Origin: an uncultured Bacteroidales bacterium
GTDB taxonomy: Bacteria > Bacteroidota > Bacteroidia > Bacteroidales > FEN-979
Length of the DNA: 59,410 nt
Direction: 5' to 3'
NCBI GenBank assembly: GCA_903837605.1
Contig: CAILVF010000061.1
Coordinates: 1-59,410, forward strand
Shown: positions 44,928-53,829 of the stretch, piece after piece
Layout: the number at the start of each line of letters is the position of its first letter
Position numbering within the stretch: the first letter of the stretch is position 1
Notes under the pieces: generated by a model
Database searches by the model: none
The model's input: only the letters and a program-made list of their open reading frames with translations
What the model was told of the DNA's origin: nothing
Made by a program: the position numbers and the translations under genes

Positions 44928-46097
44928 TCAAAGTTCATCGGAATAAATTTCTCCCGCCAGGTCCCTGAGATTGTAACGGGAAGCCATGGTTTGTCCGTAT
45001 GCACCGGCCGAACGGATTGCGATGAGGTCGCCCCTTCTGGTTTCGGGCAAAATAACTGCTTTCCCAAAACAATCGGAAGACTCGCAAACCGGACCAACGA
45101 CGTCATATTTCCGTTTTTCACCTGTGGAGGTCAGGTTCTCTATCTTATGGTAACTCTGGTAGAGCGCAGGTCTTAGCAGGTCGTTCATGCCTGCGTCGAC
45201 AATAGCAAAACGGGTGTTCACTCCTTCTTTTACAAAGAGCACCCTTGTGATCAGGCTGCCGCATTGGGCCACTATGGCACGACCGGGTTCAAAATGAAGC
45301 TGCTGCCGGCCCTGTAATTCGATCAGATCGTGAAAAATTCCGAAATATGATGCAAAATCCGGGATGCTGCATTTATCCGGCTGGCTGTAATCAACCCCCA
45401 GTCCGCCCCCGACATTAATGATATCCGTAAGATATCCATGTTCCATAAACCAGGCATTGATCTCATTTACACGCTCACAAAGGCTTTTAAACACCGCCAG
45501 GTCGGTGATCTGTGAACCAATATGGAAATGAAGACCCTGGAGTTCAAGACTGTCAAGGGAACGGAGTTTCTCAAGAACAGCGTCAAACTGCCAGGGAAGG
45601 ATGCCGAATTTATTTTCTTCAAGGCCGGTTGTGATGTACCTGTGGGTATGGGCATCCACATTAGGAATGATGCGAAGCGAAATCCGGGCTTTGACACCCA
45701 TGCCGGAAGCGAGGTTATTGATCACTTCCATTTCCTGTAAGGATTCCACGTTGATGCTTTGAATACCATGAAGCAATGCCAGCTGCAGTTCATCATCTGT
45801 TTTGCCGACACCTGCAAATACTATCTTGTTTGCCTGGAAACCATATTCAAGCGCTGCTTTCACCTCATTCCCGCTTACGCAATCGGCACCGAAACCGGCA
45901 TTGCTTATGATCTTGAGGATTCCCGGGTTGGAATTTGCTTTCAGGGCATAATGCAGATGATAGCCATAACGGCCTGCTTCCAGCGTGCAGCGTTGGATTG
46001 TGGCATTCAGCACCTCCATATCGTAATAGTAAAACGGAGTGCGGATCTGCCTGATTTTTTCTATAATACCCGTTTTGAACATGCTGGCGGATGTCAT
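44928..46097 (-). CDS. lysA: Diaminopimelate decarboxylase LysA
   Basis: 389 residues. It is a PLP enzyme converting meso-diaminopimelate to L-lysine. Diagnostic motifs are HYALKANSNPGIL (PLP lysine), FAGVGKTDDEL, GLHFHIGSQ, NVGGGLGVDY, the EPGRAIVAQCG phosphate-binding/active segment and CESSDCFGK (active-site Cys from the other subunit). The start overlaps the lysC stop by 4 bases (ATGA), so it is translationally coupled to aspartate kinase. Confidence 0.96.
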   Translation of the reverse strand: MTSASMFKTGIIEKIRQIRTPFYYYDMEVLNATIQRCTLEAGRYGYHLHYALKANSNPGILKIISNAGFGADCVSGNEVKAALEYGFQANKIVFAGVGKTDDELQLALLHGIQSINVESLQEMEVINNLASGMGVKARISLRIIPNVDAHTHRYITTGLEENKFGILPWQFDAVLEKLRSLDSLELQGLHFHIGSQITDLAVFKSLCERVNEINAWFMEHGYLTDIINVGGGLGVDYSQPDKCSIPDFASYFGIFHDLIELQGRQQLHFEPGRAIVAQCGSLITRVLFVKEGVNTRFAIVDAGMNDLLRPALYQSYHKIENLTSTGEKRKYDVVGPVCESSDCFGKAVILPETRRGDLIAIRSAGAYGQTMASRYNLRDLAGEIYSDEL

Positions 46098-47413
46098 TGG
46101 TTGAAGAGATGTGCGCTGAGCGCGTTCAAGGCCTGGTTCTTAAAGGATGAGGGGATCAGTATGGAAATATTATGCTGGCTTCCTCCGTATGAGATCATTC
46201 TTACCGGTATCCCGCTGAGGGCGTTAAAAACAGATTGCGCCGCCCCGCTCCCTTCGGCTATCCCTTCTCCCACAGCCGAGATGATAGTGTGGTCCTGATC
46301 GGTTTCAACCGTTCCATAATGCTTAAGGTCATCTATAATACGGGAAAGCCTGCTTGTGTCGTCAATCGTAAGTGAAACACTGATCTCCGAAGTGGTGATC
46401 ATATCAATGGGTGTCTTGTAGATCTCGAAGATCTCAAATACTTTGCGCATAAACCCGTAGGCGAGCAGCATCCTCCCTGATTTTACCCGTATTGCCGTTA
46501 TCCCGTCTTTGGCGGCGATGGCTTTGATGCCTTTCCCTGAAGCCTTGTCGGTAATAGTTGTTCCGGCAGCCCCGGGATTCAAAGTGTTTTTGATGATCAC
46601 AGGGATCCCTGCAACTTTAGCGGGAAGTATTGTCGAAGGATGGAGGATCTTGGCGCCGAAATAAGCCAGTTCCGCGGCTTCATCAAATGATAATTCGGCA
46701 ATGGCATGAGTGTTTTTAACAAACCTGGGATCATTGTCGTGAAACCCGTCGATATCGGTCCATATCTGAATGGCAGAAGCATTCATGGCGACCCCGATCA
46801 GGGCCGCTGAATAATCACTGCCTCCGCGCTTCAGGTTGTCGACCTCTCCAAAGGCGTTCCGGCAGATGAAGCCCTGGGTAATAAAAAACGACTTCCCGGG
46901 ATATTTTTCCAGTTCCCGCCCGAGGTTTTCTTTTATATAAAAATGATCGGGCTCCTGCTCCCTGTCGATGCGCATGAAATTCAGTGCAGGCAGCAATACT
47001 GATGCAATGCCGCTTTCGCGGCAGTAGAGTTCAAACAAAGCGGTCGACATGAGTTCCCCCTGGGCGGCCATGCATTTTATTTCATTTGCAGTGAAAAGAT
47101 CCAGGGTGAATGAACGTATATAACTGAAATGTTCCCGTAAGAGGTCATGGCTCATTTCCCTGTACTCTCCTTCCTTAAAAAGTTCATCAGCAACAAAATG
47201 ATACTTTTTTTCGAGTAGGTTTATCCTCTCATGTGCCGCCCCGGTATTCTTTTTTGCCAGGGAATCGGCGATCTCAAGCAGGCTGTTGGTTGTCCCCGAC
47301 ATTGCCGAGAGCACTACCATCTTGGGTTCTTTATATGAAGCGGCAAGCCTGGCAACTGCTTTAATCCGTTCAGCCGACCCAACGGAAGTGCCGCCAAATT
47401 TCATGATGATCAT
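46094..47413 (-). CDS. lysC: Aspartate kinase (lysine-pathway)
   Basis: 439 residues, a monofunctional class III-like aspartokinase without a homoserine dehydrogenase domain. It phosphorylates aspartate, the first step to lysine, methionine and threonine. Motifs: MKFGGTSVGSAE, KRGGSDYSAALIG, WTDIDGFHDNDPR, then two ACT domains (TAIRVKSG … SEISVSLTID and ISAVGEGIAEG) for amino-acid feedback. Being the first gene of a lysC-lysA operon suggests the lysine-sensitive isozyme. Confidence 0.95.
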   Translation of the reverse strand: MIIMKFGGTSVGSAERIKAVARLAASYKEPKMVVLSAMSGTTNSLLEIADSLAKKNTGAAHERINLLEKKYHFVADELFKEGEYREMSHDLLREHFSYIRSFTLDLFTANEIKCMAAQGELMSTALFELYCRESGIASVLLPALNFMRIDREQEPDHFYIKENLGRELEKYPGKSFFITQGFICRNAFGEVDNLKRGGSDYSAALIGVAMNASAIQIWTDIDGFHDNDPRFVKNTHAIAELSFDEAAELAYFGAKILHPSTILPAKVAGIPVIIKNTLNPGAAGTTITDKASGKGIKAIAAKDGITAIRVKSGRMLLAYGFMRKVFEIFEIYKTPIDMITTSEISVSLTIDDTSRLSRIIDDLKHYGTVETDQDHTIISAVGEGIAEGSGAAQSVFNALSGIPVRMISYGGSQHNISILIPSSFKNQALNALSAHLFNQ

Positions 47414-47452
47414 TGTCTATCTGTATTTAATCCAAATAAAATAACAGGGGCA

Positions 47453-47460
47453 CAAAAGTA
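47453..47460 (-). promoter_or_regulatory. -7 box of the lysC-lysA operon
   Basis: TACTTTTG on the minus strand, an exact TAnnTTTG, lies 39 bases before the lysC ATG. No clear -33 element is seen. I see no lysine riboswitch in the short leader. Confidence 0.45.
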
Positions 47461-47489
47461 GGGAAAATTTCACCCTGCTGTCGTGTAAA

Positions 47490-47520
47490 ATTGTGTCATG
47501 ATAAAAATTTTATACATTCG
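47490..47520 (+). promoter_or_regulatory. Promoter of the MscS gene
   Basis: ATTG (47490-47493), 19 bases, TACATTCG (47513-47520), with one mismatch in each box. The predicted start point, about 47526, supports translation from 47546. Confidence 0.5.
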
Positions 47521-47545
47521 TGGAGTATTTGATCAGCCAATGTAT

Positions 47546-49210
47546 ATGAAAAACATAAGGGGATTCCATCTAAAGCTTATAGCCCTGCTCTTTTTTACCC
47601 TGACTGCATTTTCATGCCGCTTAAATGCCCAGAATACAACATCGGTAAACGACTCAGTACAGGCTGAGGTCAGGGGATTTCCTGTTAATCCCTTCGGTAT
47701 GGCTTTGTTCTATATTAAAACCAACATCGGCCCGTATAATGCCGAAAGCAGAGCTGAAACAATCACCGCGCTCATTAAAAAACTGGCGGAAGACCCATTC
47801 TTCGACCCGGATTCACTTAAAATTGTTCATGATGAAGGCGATATCAATGTAGAATACAGGAACCAGGTGGTTACTTCAATAACCGCGGGCGATGCAAAAG
47901 CAGAAAACAAGCCGGCCGATATCATAGCCTTTGAAAGACATAAGCAGATTGCGGCAGCATTGAAAACCCGGATCCAGCAAAACTCCGAGGCCGGGATCAT
48001 CAAAAGCGTTATCTTCTCGGGTATTGTATTGGTTTTACTCATACTGTTCATCTTCCTGGTCAATAAACTGCATAATTATTTCGACAGGAAAATTGTGGCA
48101 GCCAAATCGGGTCTGCTCACCAAAATAAAGATACGTGATTACCAGGTGGTCCCGATTAACCGTCAGATCCAGATCCTGCATTTCCTTAACGTGATCACGA
48201 GGTATGTGTTTATCATACTGCTGTTCTTTACAGCGCTATGGCTTACAAGCTACCTTTTACCCTGGACCAAAGTTTATTCACTGATATTCCTGAATTTCAT
48301 CCTCCAGCCGGTAAAAAATTTCCTCAATGCAATCTGGTTTTTTATCCCGAACCTGCTTACCATCATCGTCATTATTTACATCACGGTATTAGTCATCAGG
48401 TTGTTCAAATTCTTCAAGACTGAAATTGAAAGAGGGGCTTTCAGGCTCAGGGGTTTTTACCCTGAATGGGCTTTGCCTGTATTCAATATCATCAGGTTCC
48501 TGATCTGGGTATTCACAGTAATTCTGATATATCCGTACCTGCCGGGTTCCGATTCAAAAGTGTTCCAGGGAGTCTCGGTACTGGTCGGCCTCCTTTTTTC
48601 AATAACCTCAGCCAGCGTGCTGGGAAACCTTATCGCGGGATTTACGCTTACATTTACCAGGGCTTTCCAGCTGGGCGACAGGATAAAAATCGGCAATGAC
48701 GTTGGCGATGTGGTTGAGAAAACCCTCGCTGTGACAAAGATCCGTACGATAAAAAACGAGATCATCACGATCCCGAACAGCAAGATCTCTTCTTCTGAGG
48801 TGGTCAATTATACAACCCTGGCATCGGAGGCGGGACTGATCCTGCATACTACTGTAACGATTGGTTATGACGCCCCCTGGAGGCAGGTCCACCAGTTGCT
48901 GATTGATGCAGCAAAAGCGACAGAGTATATTCTCCATAATCCTGAGCCTTTTGTATTCCAGACCAGCCTCGATGATTTTTACATTTCATACCAGATAAAC
49001 GCCTATACCAGGGATGCCGGGAAAGTAGCTTTTATCCTATCGGAACTGCATAAAAACATCCAGGAAAGCTTTAATAATTCAGGGGTCGAGATCATGTCGC
49101 CCCATTACCGGGCGCTGCGTGAAGGGAATAAAATTGCAATTCCTGACGATCATATTCCAAAAGAATACACCCGGCCCCGGTTCGGACTGGATATTACTGA
49201 AAACACCTGA
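47546..49210 (+). CDS. MscS-family mechanosensitive channel with periplasmic N-terminal domain
   Basis: 554 residues from ATG 47546 (a start 16 codons upstream precedes the predicted transcription start). Signal peptide about 1-28, then a ~125-residue periplasmic domain (GFPVNPFGMALFYIKTNIG … AFERHKQIAAALKTR), then four to five transmembrane helices. The MscS pore and beta domain (about 340-445) contain SASVLGNLIAGFTLTFTRAF, QLGDRIKIG, DVVEKTLAVTKIRT and ITIPNSKISSSEVVNY. A C-terminal alpha/beta domain follows. It releases solutes during hypoosmotic shock. It is divergent from lysC. Confidence 0.92.
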   Translation: MKNIRGFHLKLIALLFFTLTAFSCRLNAQNTTSVNDSVQAEVRGFPVNPFGMALFYIKTNIGPYNAESRAETITALIKKLAEDPFFDPDSLKIVHDEGDINVEYRNQVVTSITAGDAKAENKPADIIAFERHKQIAAALKTRIQQNSEAGIIKSVIFSGIVLVLLILFIFLVNKLHNYFDRKIVAAKSGLLTKIKIRDYQVVPINRQIQILHFLNVITRYVFIILLFFTALWLTSYLLPWTKVYSLIFLNFILQPVKNFLNAIWFFIPNLLTIIVIIYITVLVIRLFKFFKTEIERGAFRLRGFYPEWALPVFNIIRFLIWVFTVILIYPYLPGSDSKVFQGVSVLVGLLFSITSASVLGNLIAGFTLTFTRAFQLGDRIKIGNDVGDVVEKTLAVTKIRTIKNEIITIPNSKISSSEVVNYTTLASEAGLILHTTVTIGYDAPWRQVHQLLIDAAKATEYILHNPEPFVFQTSLDDFYISYQINAYTRDAGKVAFILSELHKNIQESFNNSGVEIMSPHYRALREGNKIAIPDDHIPKEYTRPRFGLDITENT

Positions 49211-49275
49211 AAAGAACAAAATACAAATAGTCATGTTCAAATACTGAATTTGGTACATTGATATTTGGCCATTGT

Positions 49276-51312
49276 TTACTCCACAGGGATTACGATACGG
49301 ACCGGTTTCCCTTTTTCATACGCCGTTTTTCCGTATTGCTTGCCAAGGCGGTACATTGGATACAGGTCCCAGACTACGGCCGTCACTTTTTCGAGATGGA
49401 ATTCTTTCGATGGGTCTTTCAGTTCGTTAAGAAGTTCTTTAGGGAAAGCCCCGTCGCGCCTGCAGATCTCCCAATCGCGGATAGCATCCAGGAGTTCAGG
49501 AGTCCCGGGGTTATTCCGCAGGGCCTTCAAACTGGTGGCCATTCCGAAACCTGCATTATACCCTGCAGCCCTGGCCAGCATCCATTCCATGTCGGGAAGG
49601 GTGGTGCTGTCGGTAAGTAAATACCATCCCAGCATATGAGGCATCAGGTTACGGTCAAACAAACCCTGGTTGTCGATGCGGTATTGCTGCATGCTCTCGG
49701 TAAATCCCCCGTTCCAGGGCTCTCCCCAGTTACAGTATGTGTTGATATGCCAATAGAACGGCTTCGACATGCTGGTGCCGTTCAGCACCCAATGGTCGAG
49801 GTTACGGTAAAAGGTTTCAGCAAAAAGTTCCTGGGCATAATCACCCTGCCCCGAAGCCAGGCAGCCCTCAAACCCGTCAAAGTCCATTTGCGCAAATCCT
49901 GTTTCATTGAACCGTTTAGCCAGGTTCACAGCGATTTCCTGCTGAAGTTCCAGGTTGGGAAAGAAAACCTTATATGGATGATCGAGTAATTTATTTACCT
50001 CTTCTCCTGTTTTGTGGGCGGATTGCCTTGTGCCGAAGGCCCCTCGTTTACATCCTTTCAATTGATACGGGAGAGCGGATGTTGAGCTGCCATATACAAT
50101 CAGTTCGTCCTCTATGCGCACCGCATGCAGCCAGTCGGCTTTCTCATTGGTGAAATACTCCGGGGATTCGACTGTGATAGTTGTGTCTCTTTCATTTATT
50201 GAAGCCTTGAGCCTGCTTGTCCCTGTGACCGCAAGCCGGTGATCGGGAACCGGCGTGACATAGGCATCGCTGGTATTTATGAAGTTGGTGAGGGTGTGAG
50301 CGCCAAGAAGTATGCCTTTGTTTTTCGCTTTCTCCATGCAGGTTCTAAGTCCTGGCAACCCGTGGGGAAAGAATTCCCTGCTGAGCTCATAATGGCCCCA
50401 GCTCTCCCATGCATTCATATGATACAGGGTCTGCAGATTGGCCCTCCTCGTATATTCCAGCAGCTCGTCGATAGTCTCTTCTGAATAATCGCAAATGAGG
50501 TAAGACCTTCCTGATCGGATGGAACGCTTCGACCAGCAGCCTTCTATCATTGGATGCGGAAGTCCTTCGGCCAGCTCAATAGCTTCGATCCGGTTCAGGA
50601 TGTTTGATGTTTTACAGGCAAACAACGCAATTTTTGATCCTGTGACTGTTTCGCCTTTGACCGGTTCAACAGACATACCGGGAAACTGTCCCCACCATCC
50701 TGTCACCCTGCGGGCCCGGGAACGGTCCATGCACCAGGCCTGGATCACCGAGCCGTATGCGGTTTTCCTGGCCGAGCTGCTCCTTGAAGGGTCAGAACCT
50801 TCATCATTCAAAGGAAAACCCCCGAGAGTTTTCACATTAAGTGGCATCAGGGCGACAGCAACGGAATCATTGCTGCTGATCCCAAGGATCTCTGCAACAG
50901 TTTTACCGATGGTCAGCCTCAGGGGGCCCCAGGTAATCAGTTCCACCTTGTTCCGGGGAGTCACCGAGACGATCTCCATGAGCAGGTATTCCGGCTTTTC
51001 GACAACCCTGACTTCAATGCTCACTTTATTCAGGGGATAGTGCAGGCAGATAATGCCTTGTTTTTTGTTAAATGTAAGAAGGGAAGGGATCTCCCATCCG
51101 CCCCCGGTCTTAATTTTAATCAGGAAAGATGCGCTGTCTTTAAACAGGTAATCTTTTGAACCATCAAGGGAGATGAGGTGTTCCAGCTGCCCTTTGTTCC
51201 CGAATTCAATTTTCAGTTCATCGCTCCTGAATGAAACCTGTGCTTTCAGTGAGAGGCTTGAAAAAAGCAGGAGGATGAGCAGCATTTGAAAAATGGAGAG
51301 TGAGGATTTCAT
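49276..51312 (-). CDS. Secreted glycoside-hydrolase-like protein (TIM-barrel type)
   Basis: 678 residues with signal peptide (MKSSLSIFQMLLILLLFSSLSLKAQ). An N-terminal beta-rich region (about 25-270) precedes a likely TIM barrel (about 280-600): SYLICDYSEETID, LYHMNAWESWGHYEL, ILLGAHTLTNF, FAQMDFDGFEGC (a buried DFDG, a plausible catalytic Asp), KPFYWHINTYCNWGEPW and AAGYNAGFGMATS. The pattern of acidic residues at strand ends is typical of GH clan folds, but I cannot name the family or the substrate. It stands alone, convergent with MscS, with 7/8-bp repeats upstream. Confidence 0.65.
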   Translation of the reverse strand: MKSSLSIFQMLLILLLFSSLSLKAQVSFRSDELKIEFGNKGQLEHLISLDGSKDYLFKDSASFLIKIKTGGGWEIPSLLTFNKKQGIICLHYPLNKVSIEVRVVEKPEYLLMEIVSVTPRNKVELITWGPLRLTIGKTVAEILGISSNDSVAVALMPLNVKTLGGFPLNDEGSDPSRSSSARKTAYGSVIQAWCMDRSRARRVTGWWGQFPGMSVEPVKGETVTGSKIALFACKTSNILNRIEAIELAEGLPHPMIEGCWSKRSIRSGRSYLICDYSEETIDELLEYTRRANLQTLYHMNAWESWGHYELSREFFPHGLPGLRTCMEKAKNKGILLGAHTLTNFINTSDAYVTPVPDHRLAVTGTSRLKASINERDTTITVESPEYFTNEKADWLHAVRIEDELIVYGSSTSALPYQLKGCKRGAFGTRQSAHKTGEEVNKLLDHPYKVFFPNLELQQEIAVNLAKRFNETGFAQMDFDGFEGCLASGQGDYAQELFAETFYRNLDHWVLNGTSMSKPFYWHINTYCNWGEPWNGGFTESMQQYRIDNQGLFDRNLMPHMLGWYLLTDSTTLPDMEWMLARAAGYNAGFGMATSLKALRNNPGTPELLDAIRDWEICRRDGAFPKELLNELKDPSKEFHLEKVTAVVWDLYPMYRLGKQYGKTAYEKGKPVRIVIPVE

Positions 51313-51320
51313 CTGAAGAC

Positions 51321-51424
51321 TACAAATTATGATTTACGAATTACGATTTACGAATCCCGGATCCCGTTATCCCGTTATCCCGTTATCCCGTTCTCCCATT
51401 ATCCCGTTATCCCGTTATCCCTCA
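51321..51424. repeat. Heptamer (TACGAAT) and octamer (ATCCCGTT) tandem arrays
   Basis: Five 7-bp units (51321-51355: TACAAAT, TATGATT, TACGAAT, TACGATT, TACGAAT) are followed by eight 8-bp units (51361-51424: ATCCCGTT x4, CTCCCATT, ATCCCGTT x2, ATCCCTCA). They fill most of the divergent gap between the GH-like gene and the crotonase gene. Confidence 0.9.
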
Positions 51425-51533
51425 TCCCGCTTTTCCGCCTGTAAACCTAACATTTTTTTTGAAAATTCTTTTTTGCAGGCATTTTTTCTTACATTTAAGT
51501 CCTCAAAACCACTTATTTGTTAATTATTTAACG

Positions 51534-52304
51534 ATGGAATATAAGATTCTTAAAATTTCTATTGCCGACCGTATCGCATGTGTTACAATCAGCCGGCCGG
51601 CTGTGCTTAATGCCCTGAACACAGAATTTTTCAGGGAGATGGATCATTTTCTTCACGATCTCCAGGGGCGGGACGATATATGGGTACTGGTCATCACCGG
51701 TGAAGGCAAATCCTTTGTAGCCGGGGCCGATATTTCCGAGATGTCGGGGATGGCGCCTGCCGAGGCCTATGAATTTTCAAGGTTTGGCCAGAGTGTGTTC
51801 GCCCAGCTTGAAACCCTCCGTATCCCGGTCATAGCGGCAGTTAACGGCTATGCGCTAGGAGGCGGCTGTGAGCTGGCTATGGGATGTGATTTCAGGATCG
51901 CAAGCAAGCTGGCTAAATTCGGACAGCCGGAGATGAACCTGGGCCTGACCCCGGGCTATGCCGGGACCCAGCGTTTGTCAAGGATAGCCGGATTGGGCAA
52001 TGCGCTGTACCTCATCCTCACCGCCGATACAATCAGCGCAGAGGATGCCTTGCGCATGGGTCTTGTCCAGAAAGTCTGCGAACCCGAAACCCTGATGGAA
52101 GATGTGATGAAACTTGCGACAAGGATCGCTTCAAACGGTTCAGGGGCGGTAGTGGCTATTAAGAAGCTCATCCGTGAGGGGATCTCCATGCCATTTGAGG
52201 ATGGCAGCATACTTGAAGCAAAGGCATTCTCGGAATTGTTCGGCGAAGCCGCAACCAAAGAAGGGATGATAGCGTTTATGGAGAAGCGCAAACCGGAATG
52301 GTAA
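51534..52304 (+). CDS. Enoyl-CoA hydratase/isomerase (crotonase family)
   Basis: 256 residues from ATG 51534 (MEYKILKISIADRIACVTI). A longer in-frame start at 51459 adds residues not typical of the family. It hydrates 2-enoyl-CoA to 3-hydroxyacyl-CoA. The oxyanion-hole segment GKSFVAGADISEM, NGYALGGGCELAMGCD with the first catalytic Glu, and GQPEMNLGLTPGYAGTQRL with the second are complete. It is the first gene of a four-gene beta-oxidation-type cluster (51534-56281), separated from the next gene by a heptamer array. Confidence 0.94.
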   Translation: MEYKILKISIADRIACVTISRPAVLNALNTEFFREMDHFLHDLQGRDDIWVLVITGEGKSFVAGADISEMSGMAPAEAYEFSRFGQSVFAQLETLRIPVIAAVNGYALGGGCELAMGCDFRIASKLAKFGQPEMNLGLTPGYAGTQRLSRIAGLGNALYLILTADTISAEDALRMGLVQKVCEPETLMEDVMKLATRIASNGSGAVVAIKKLIREGISMPFEDGSILEAKAFSELFGEAATKEGMIAFMEKRKPEW

Positions 52305-52388
52305 GTGAACAGTGAATAGTGAACAGTTACTGGTGACTAAAAACAATCACTGTTCACCAGTTACTTGTCACTAGTCACCAGTCACTAA
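52305..52388. repeat. Twelve-unit heptamer array with an internal strand flip
   Basis: Units run GTGAACA, GTGAATA, GTGAACA, GTTACTG, GTGACTA, AAAACAA, then the reverse-type units TCACTGT, TCACCAG, TTACTTG, TCACTAG, TCACCAG, TCACTAA. The first half is the approximate reverse complement of the second (GTGAACAGTGA at 52305-52315 pairs with 52347-52357), so it can form a hairpin. It starts directly after the crotonase stop. Confidence 0.85.
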
Positions 52389-52427
52389 CTCATCAGATAT
52401 TAACCATTAAACCAAAATACCAAACCA

Positions 52428-53765
52428 ATGACCTACGAAGAAAGATTACAGCATGTCTCGGTGCTTGGTGCTGCAGGAAAAATGGGAAGCGGCATCCTGT
52501 TGCTTACGGCGGTTGAGATGGCCGACCTGAGCCTGAAAGCGGGGAACAAGGGCAAGACCTTTGTATTGAATGCTATCGATGTTTCAGATGAAGGGCTCGC
52601 TGGGGTAATGAGATACCTGAAGGCCCAGATACTTAAGATAGCCGAAAAAAAAGTCCATGCCTTAAGAGCCATGTATGCCGAACACCACGACCTCATCGAC
52701 AATGATGAGATCATAGCCAGGTATATCTTCGATGTGATGAACGTGGTCAGGCCCACAACTCGCCTTGAAGCAGCATATGATTCAAACTTGGTGTTTGAAG
52801 CCATTAAGGAAGATTCGGCCTTGAAGATCAGGATCTTTTCACAGATAAACCAGAACAATCCGAAGCAGCCCTGGTTCTTTACAAACACTTCTTCAATTCC
52901 AATAACCGTTTTGGATGAGGGAGCAGGGCTTGGCGGGCGGATCATCGGATTCCATTTCTACAATCCCCCGGCCGTTCAGAAACTGGTGGAAGTCATCCGC
53001 AGTAAACAAACTCTTGATGAAGTAAATGACTTTGCTCTCGCTTATGCCAAAAACCTCAGGAAGGTGGTAGTCCCGGCCCGAGATATCGCAGGATTTATCG
53101 GTAACGGGCATTTCATGCGCGATATTTTATATGCAGTGGATGTCATCCACAAGCTGATGGACATGGGGATGTCGATTACTGAGGCCATTTATGCAGTGAA
53201 CAAGGTCACACAGGAATTCCTGGTAAGGCCTATGGGTATATTCCAGCTTATCGATTATGTCGGAGTGGATGTTTGCGGTTTCATCATGTTCGTGATGAAC
53301 CCATTCACAAAAGACGAGGAAATCCACTCCAAACTGCTTGATAAATTATTGGGGCAGGGAGTGAAGGGCGGACAGTATTCCGATGGCTCCCAGAAAGACG
53401 GCATTCTGAAATATGAAAAGGGGAAAATCGTAGCGGTTTACGACCCGCTTAAGGAAATGTACATCCCTGTGAGCGAGATCCAGTCGCTGGTGGATGAGAA
53501 ACTGGGCGCCATGCCTGCTGCTCCTGCATGGAAGTCGGTAGTGGGAAACAAAGCGAAAGATGATATCCTGAAACCGTATTTTGCGCAGCTCCGATCAGCA
53601 ACCTCGGCGGGAGCGGAGATTGCCAGGGAATATGTGAGGAAGTCCAATGAGATAGGCTGGCGCCTTGTAGCAAACGGGGTGGCATTTAACGATGCCGATG
53701 TGAATACAGTCCTGCTGACAGGATTTTTCCATGCCTACGGACCCATAAACGAGTACCTAGATTGA
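52428..53765 (+). CDS. 3-hydroxyacyl-CoA dehydrogenase
   Basis: 445 residues. The Rossmann NAD-binding site VSVLGAAGKMGSGI is at residues 9-22. FVFEAIKEDSALK, FFTNTSSIPITVLDE and IIGFHFYNPPAVQKLVEV (catalytic His) are followed by the C-terminal 3HCDH domain (IAGFIGNGHFMRDIL, IFQLIDYVGVDVC). It oxidises 3-hydroxyacyl-CoA to 3-oxoacyl-CoA with NAD, between the crotonase and thiolase of the same cluster. No fused hydratase domain is present. An unusually long insertion lies after the Rossmann loop (about 60-105). Confidence 0.93.
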   Translation: MTYEERLQHVSVLGAAGKMGSGILLLTAVEMADLSLKAGNKGKTFVLNAIDVSDEGLAGVMRYLKAQILKIAEKKVHALRAMYAEHHDLIDNDEIIARYIFDVMNVVRPTTRLEAAYDSNLVFEAIKEDSALKIRIFSQINQNNPKQPWFFTNTSSIPITVLDEGAGLGGRIIGFHFYNPPAVQKLVEVIRSKQTLDEVNDFALAYAKNLRKVVVPARDIAGFIGNGHFMRDILYAVDVIHKLMDMGMSITEAIYAVNKVTQEFLVRPMGIFQLIDYVGVDVCGFIMFVMNPFTKDEEIHSKLLDKLLGQGVKGGQYSDGSQKDGILKYEKGKIVAVYDPLKEMYIPVSEIQSLVDEKLGAMPAAPAWKSVVGNKAKDDILKPYFAQLRSATSAGAEIAREYVRKSNEIGWRLVANGVAFNDADVNTVLLTGFFHAYGPINEYLD

Positions 53766-53773
53766 AATGTTCC

Positions 53774-53792
53774 GGATACGGGATGCGGGATA
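53774..53792. repeat. Heptamer repeat (GGATACG)
   Basis: GGATACG, GGATGCG and a partial GGATA lie in the gap between the dehydrogenase and thiolase genes. This is the reverse-complement form of the ATCCCGC type at 29661. Confidence 0.55.
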
Positions 53793-53829
53793 GAAATCAA
53801 ACATGTTTTGCTTGTAAATAAGAATTAAG

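Noticed and set aside
47414..47490. Lysine riboswitch before lysC
   Set aside because: The leader after the -7 box is only about 30 bases, far too short for an L-box, and no such fold is seen.
52305..52427. Insertion-sequence remnant with terminal inverted repeats
   Set aside because: The inverted arms are made of heptamer units with no transposase or target duplication, better explained by the repeat family.
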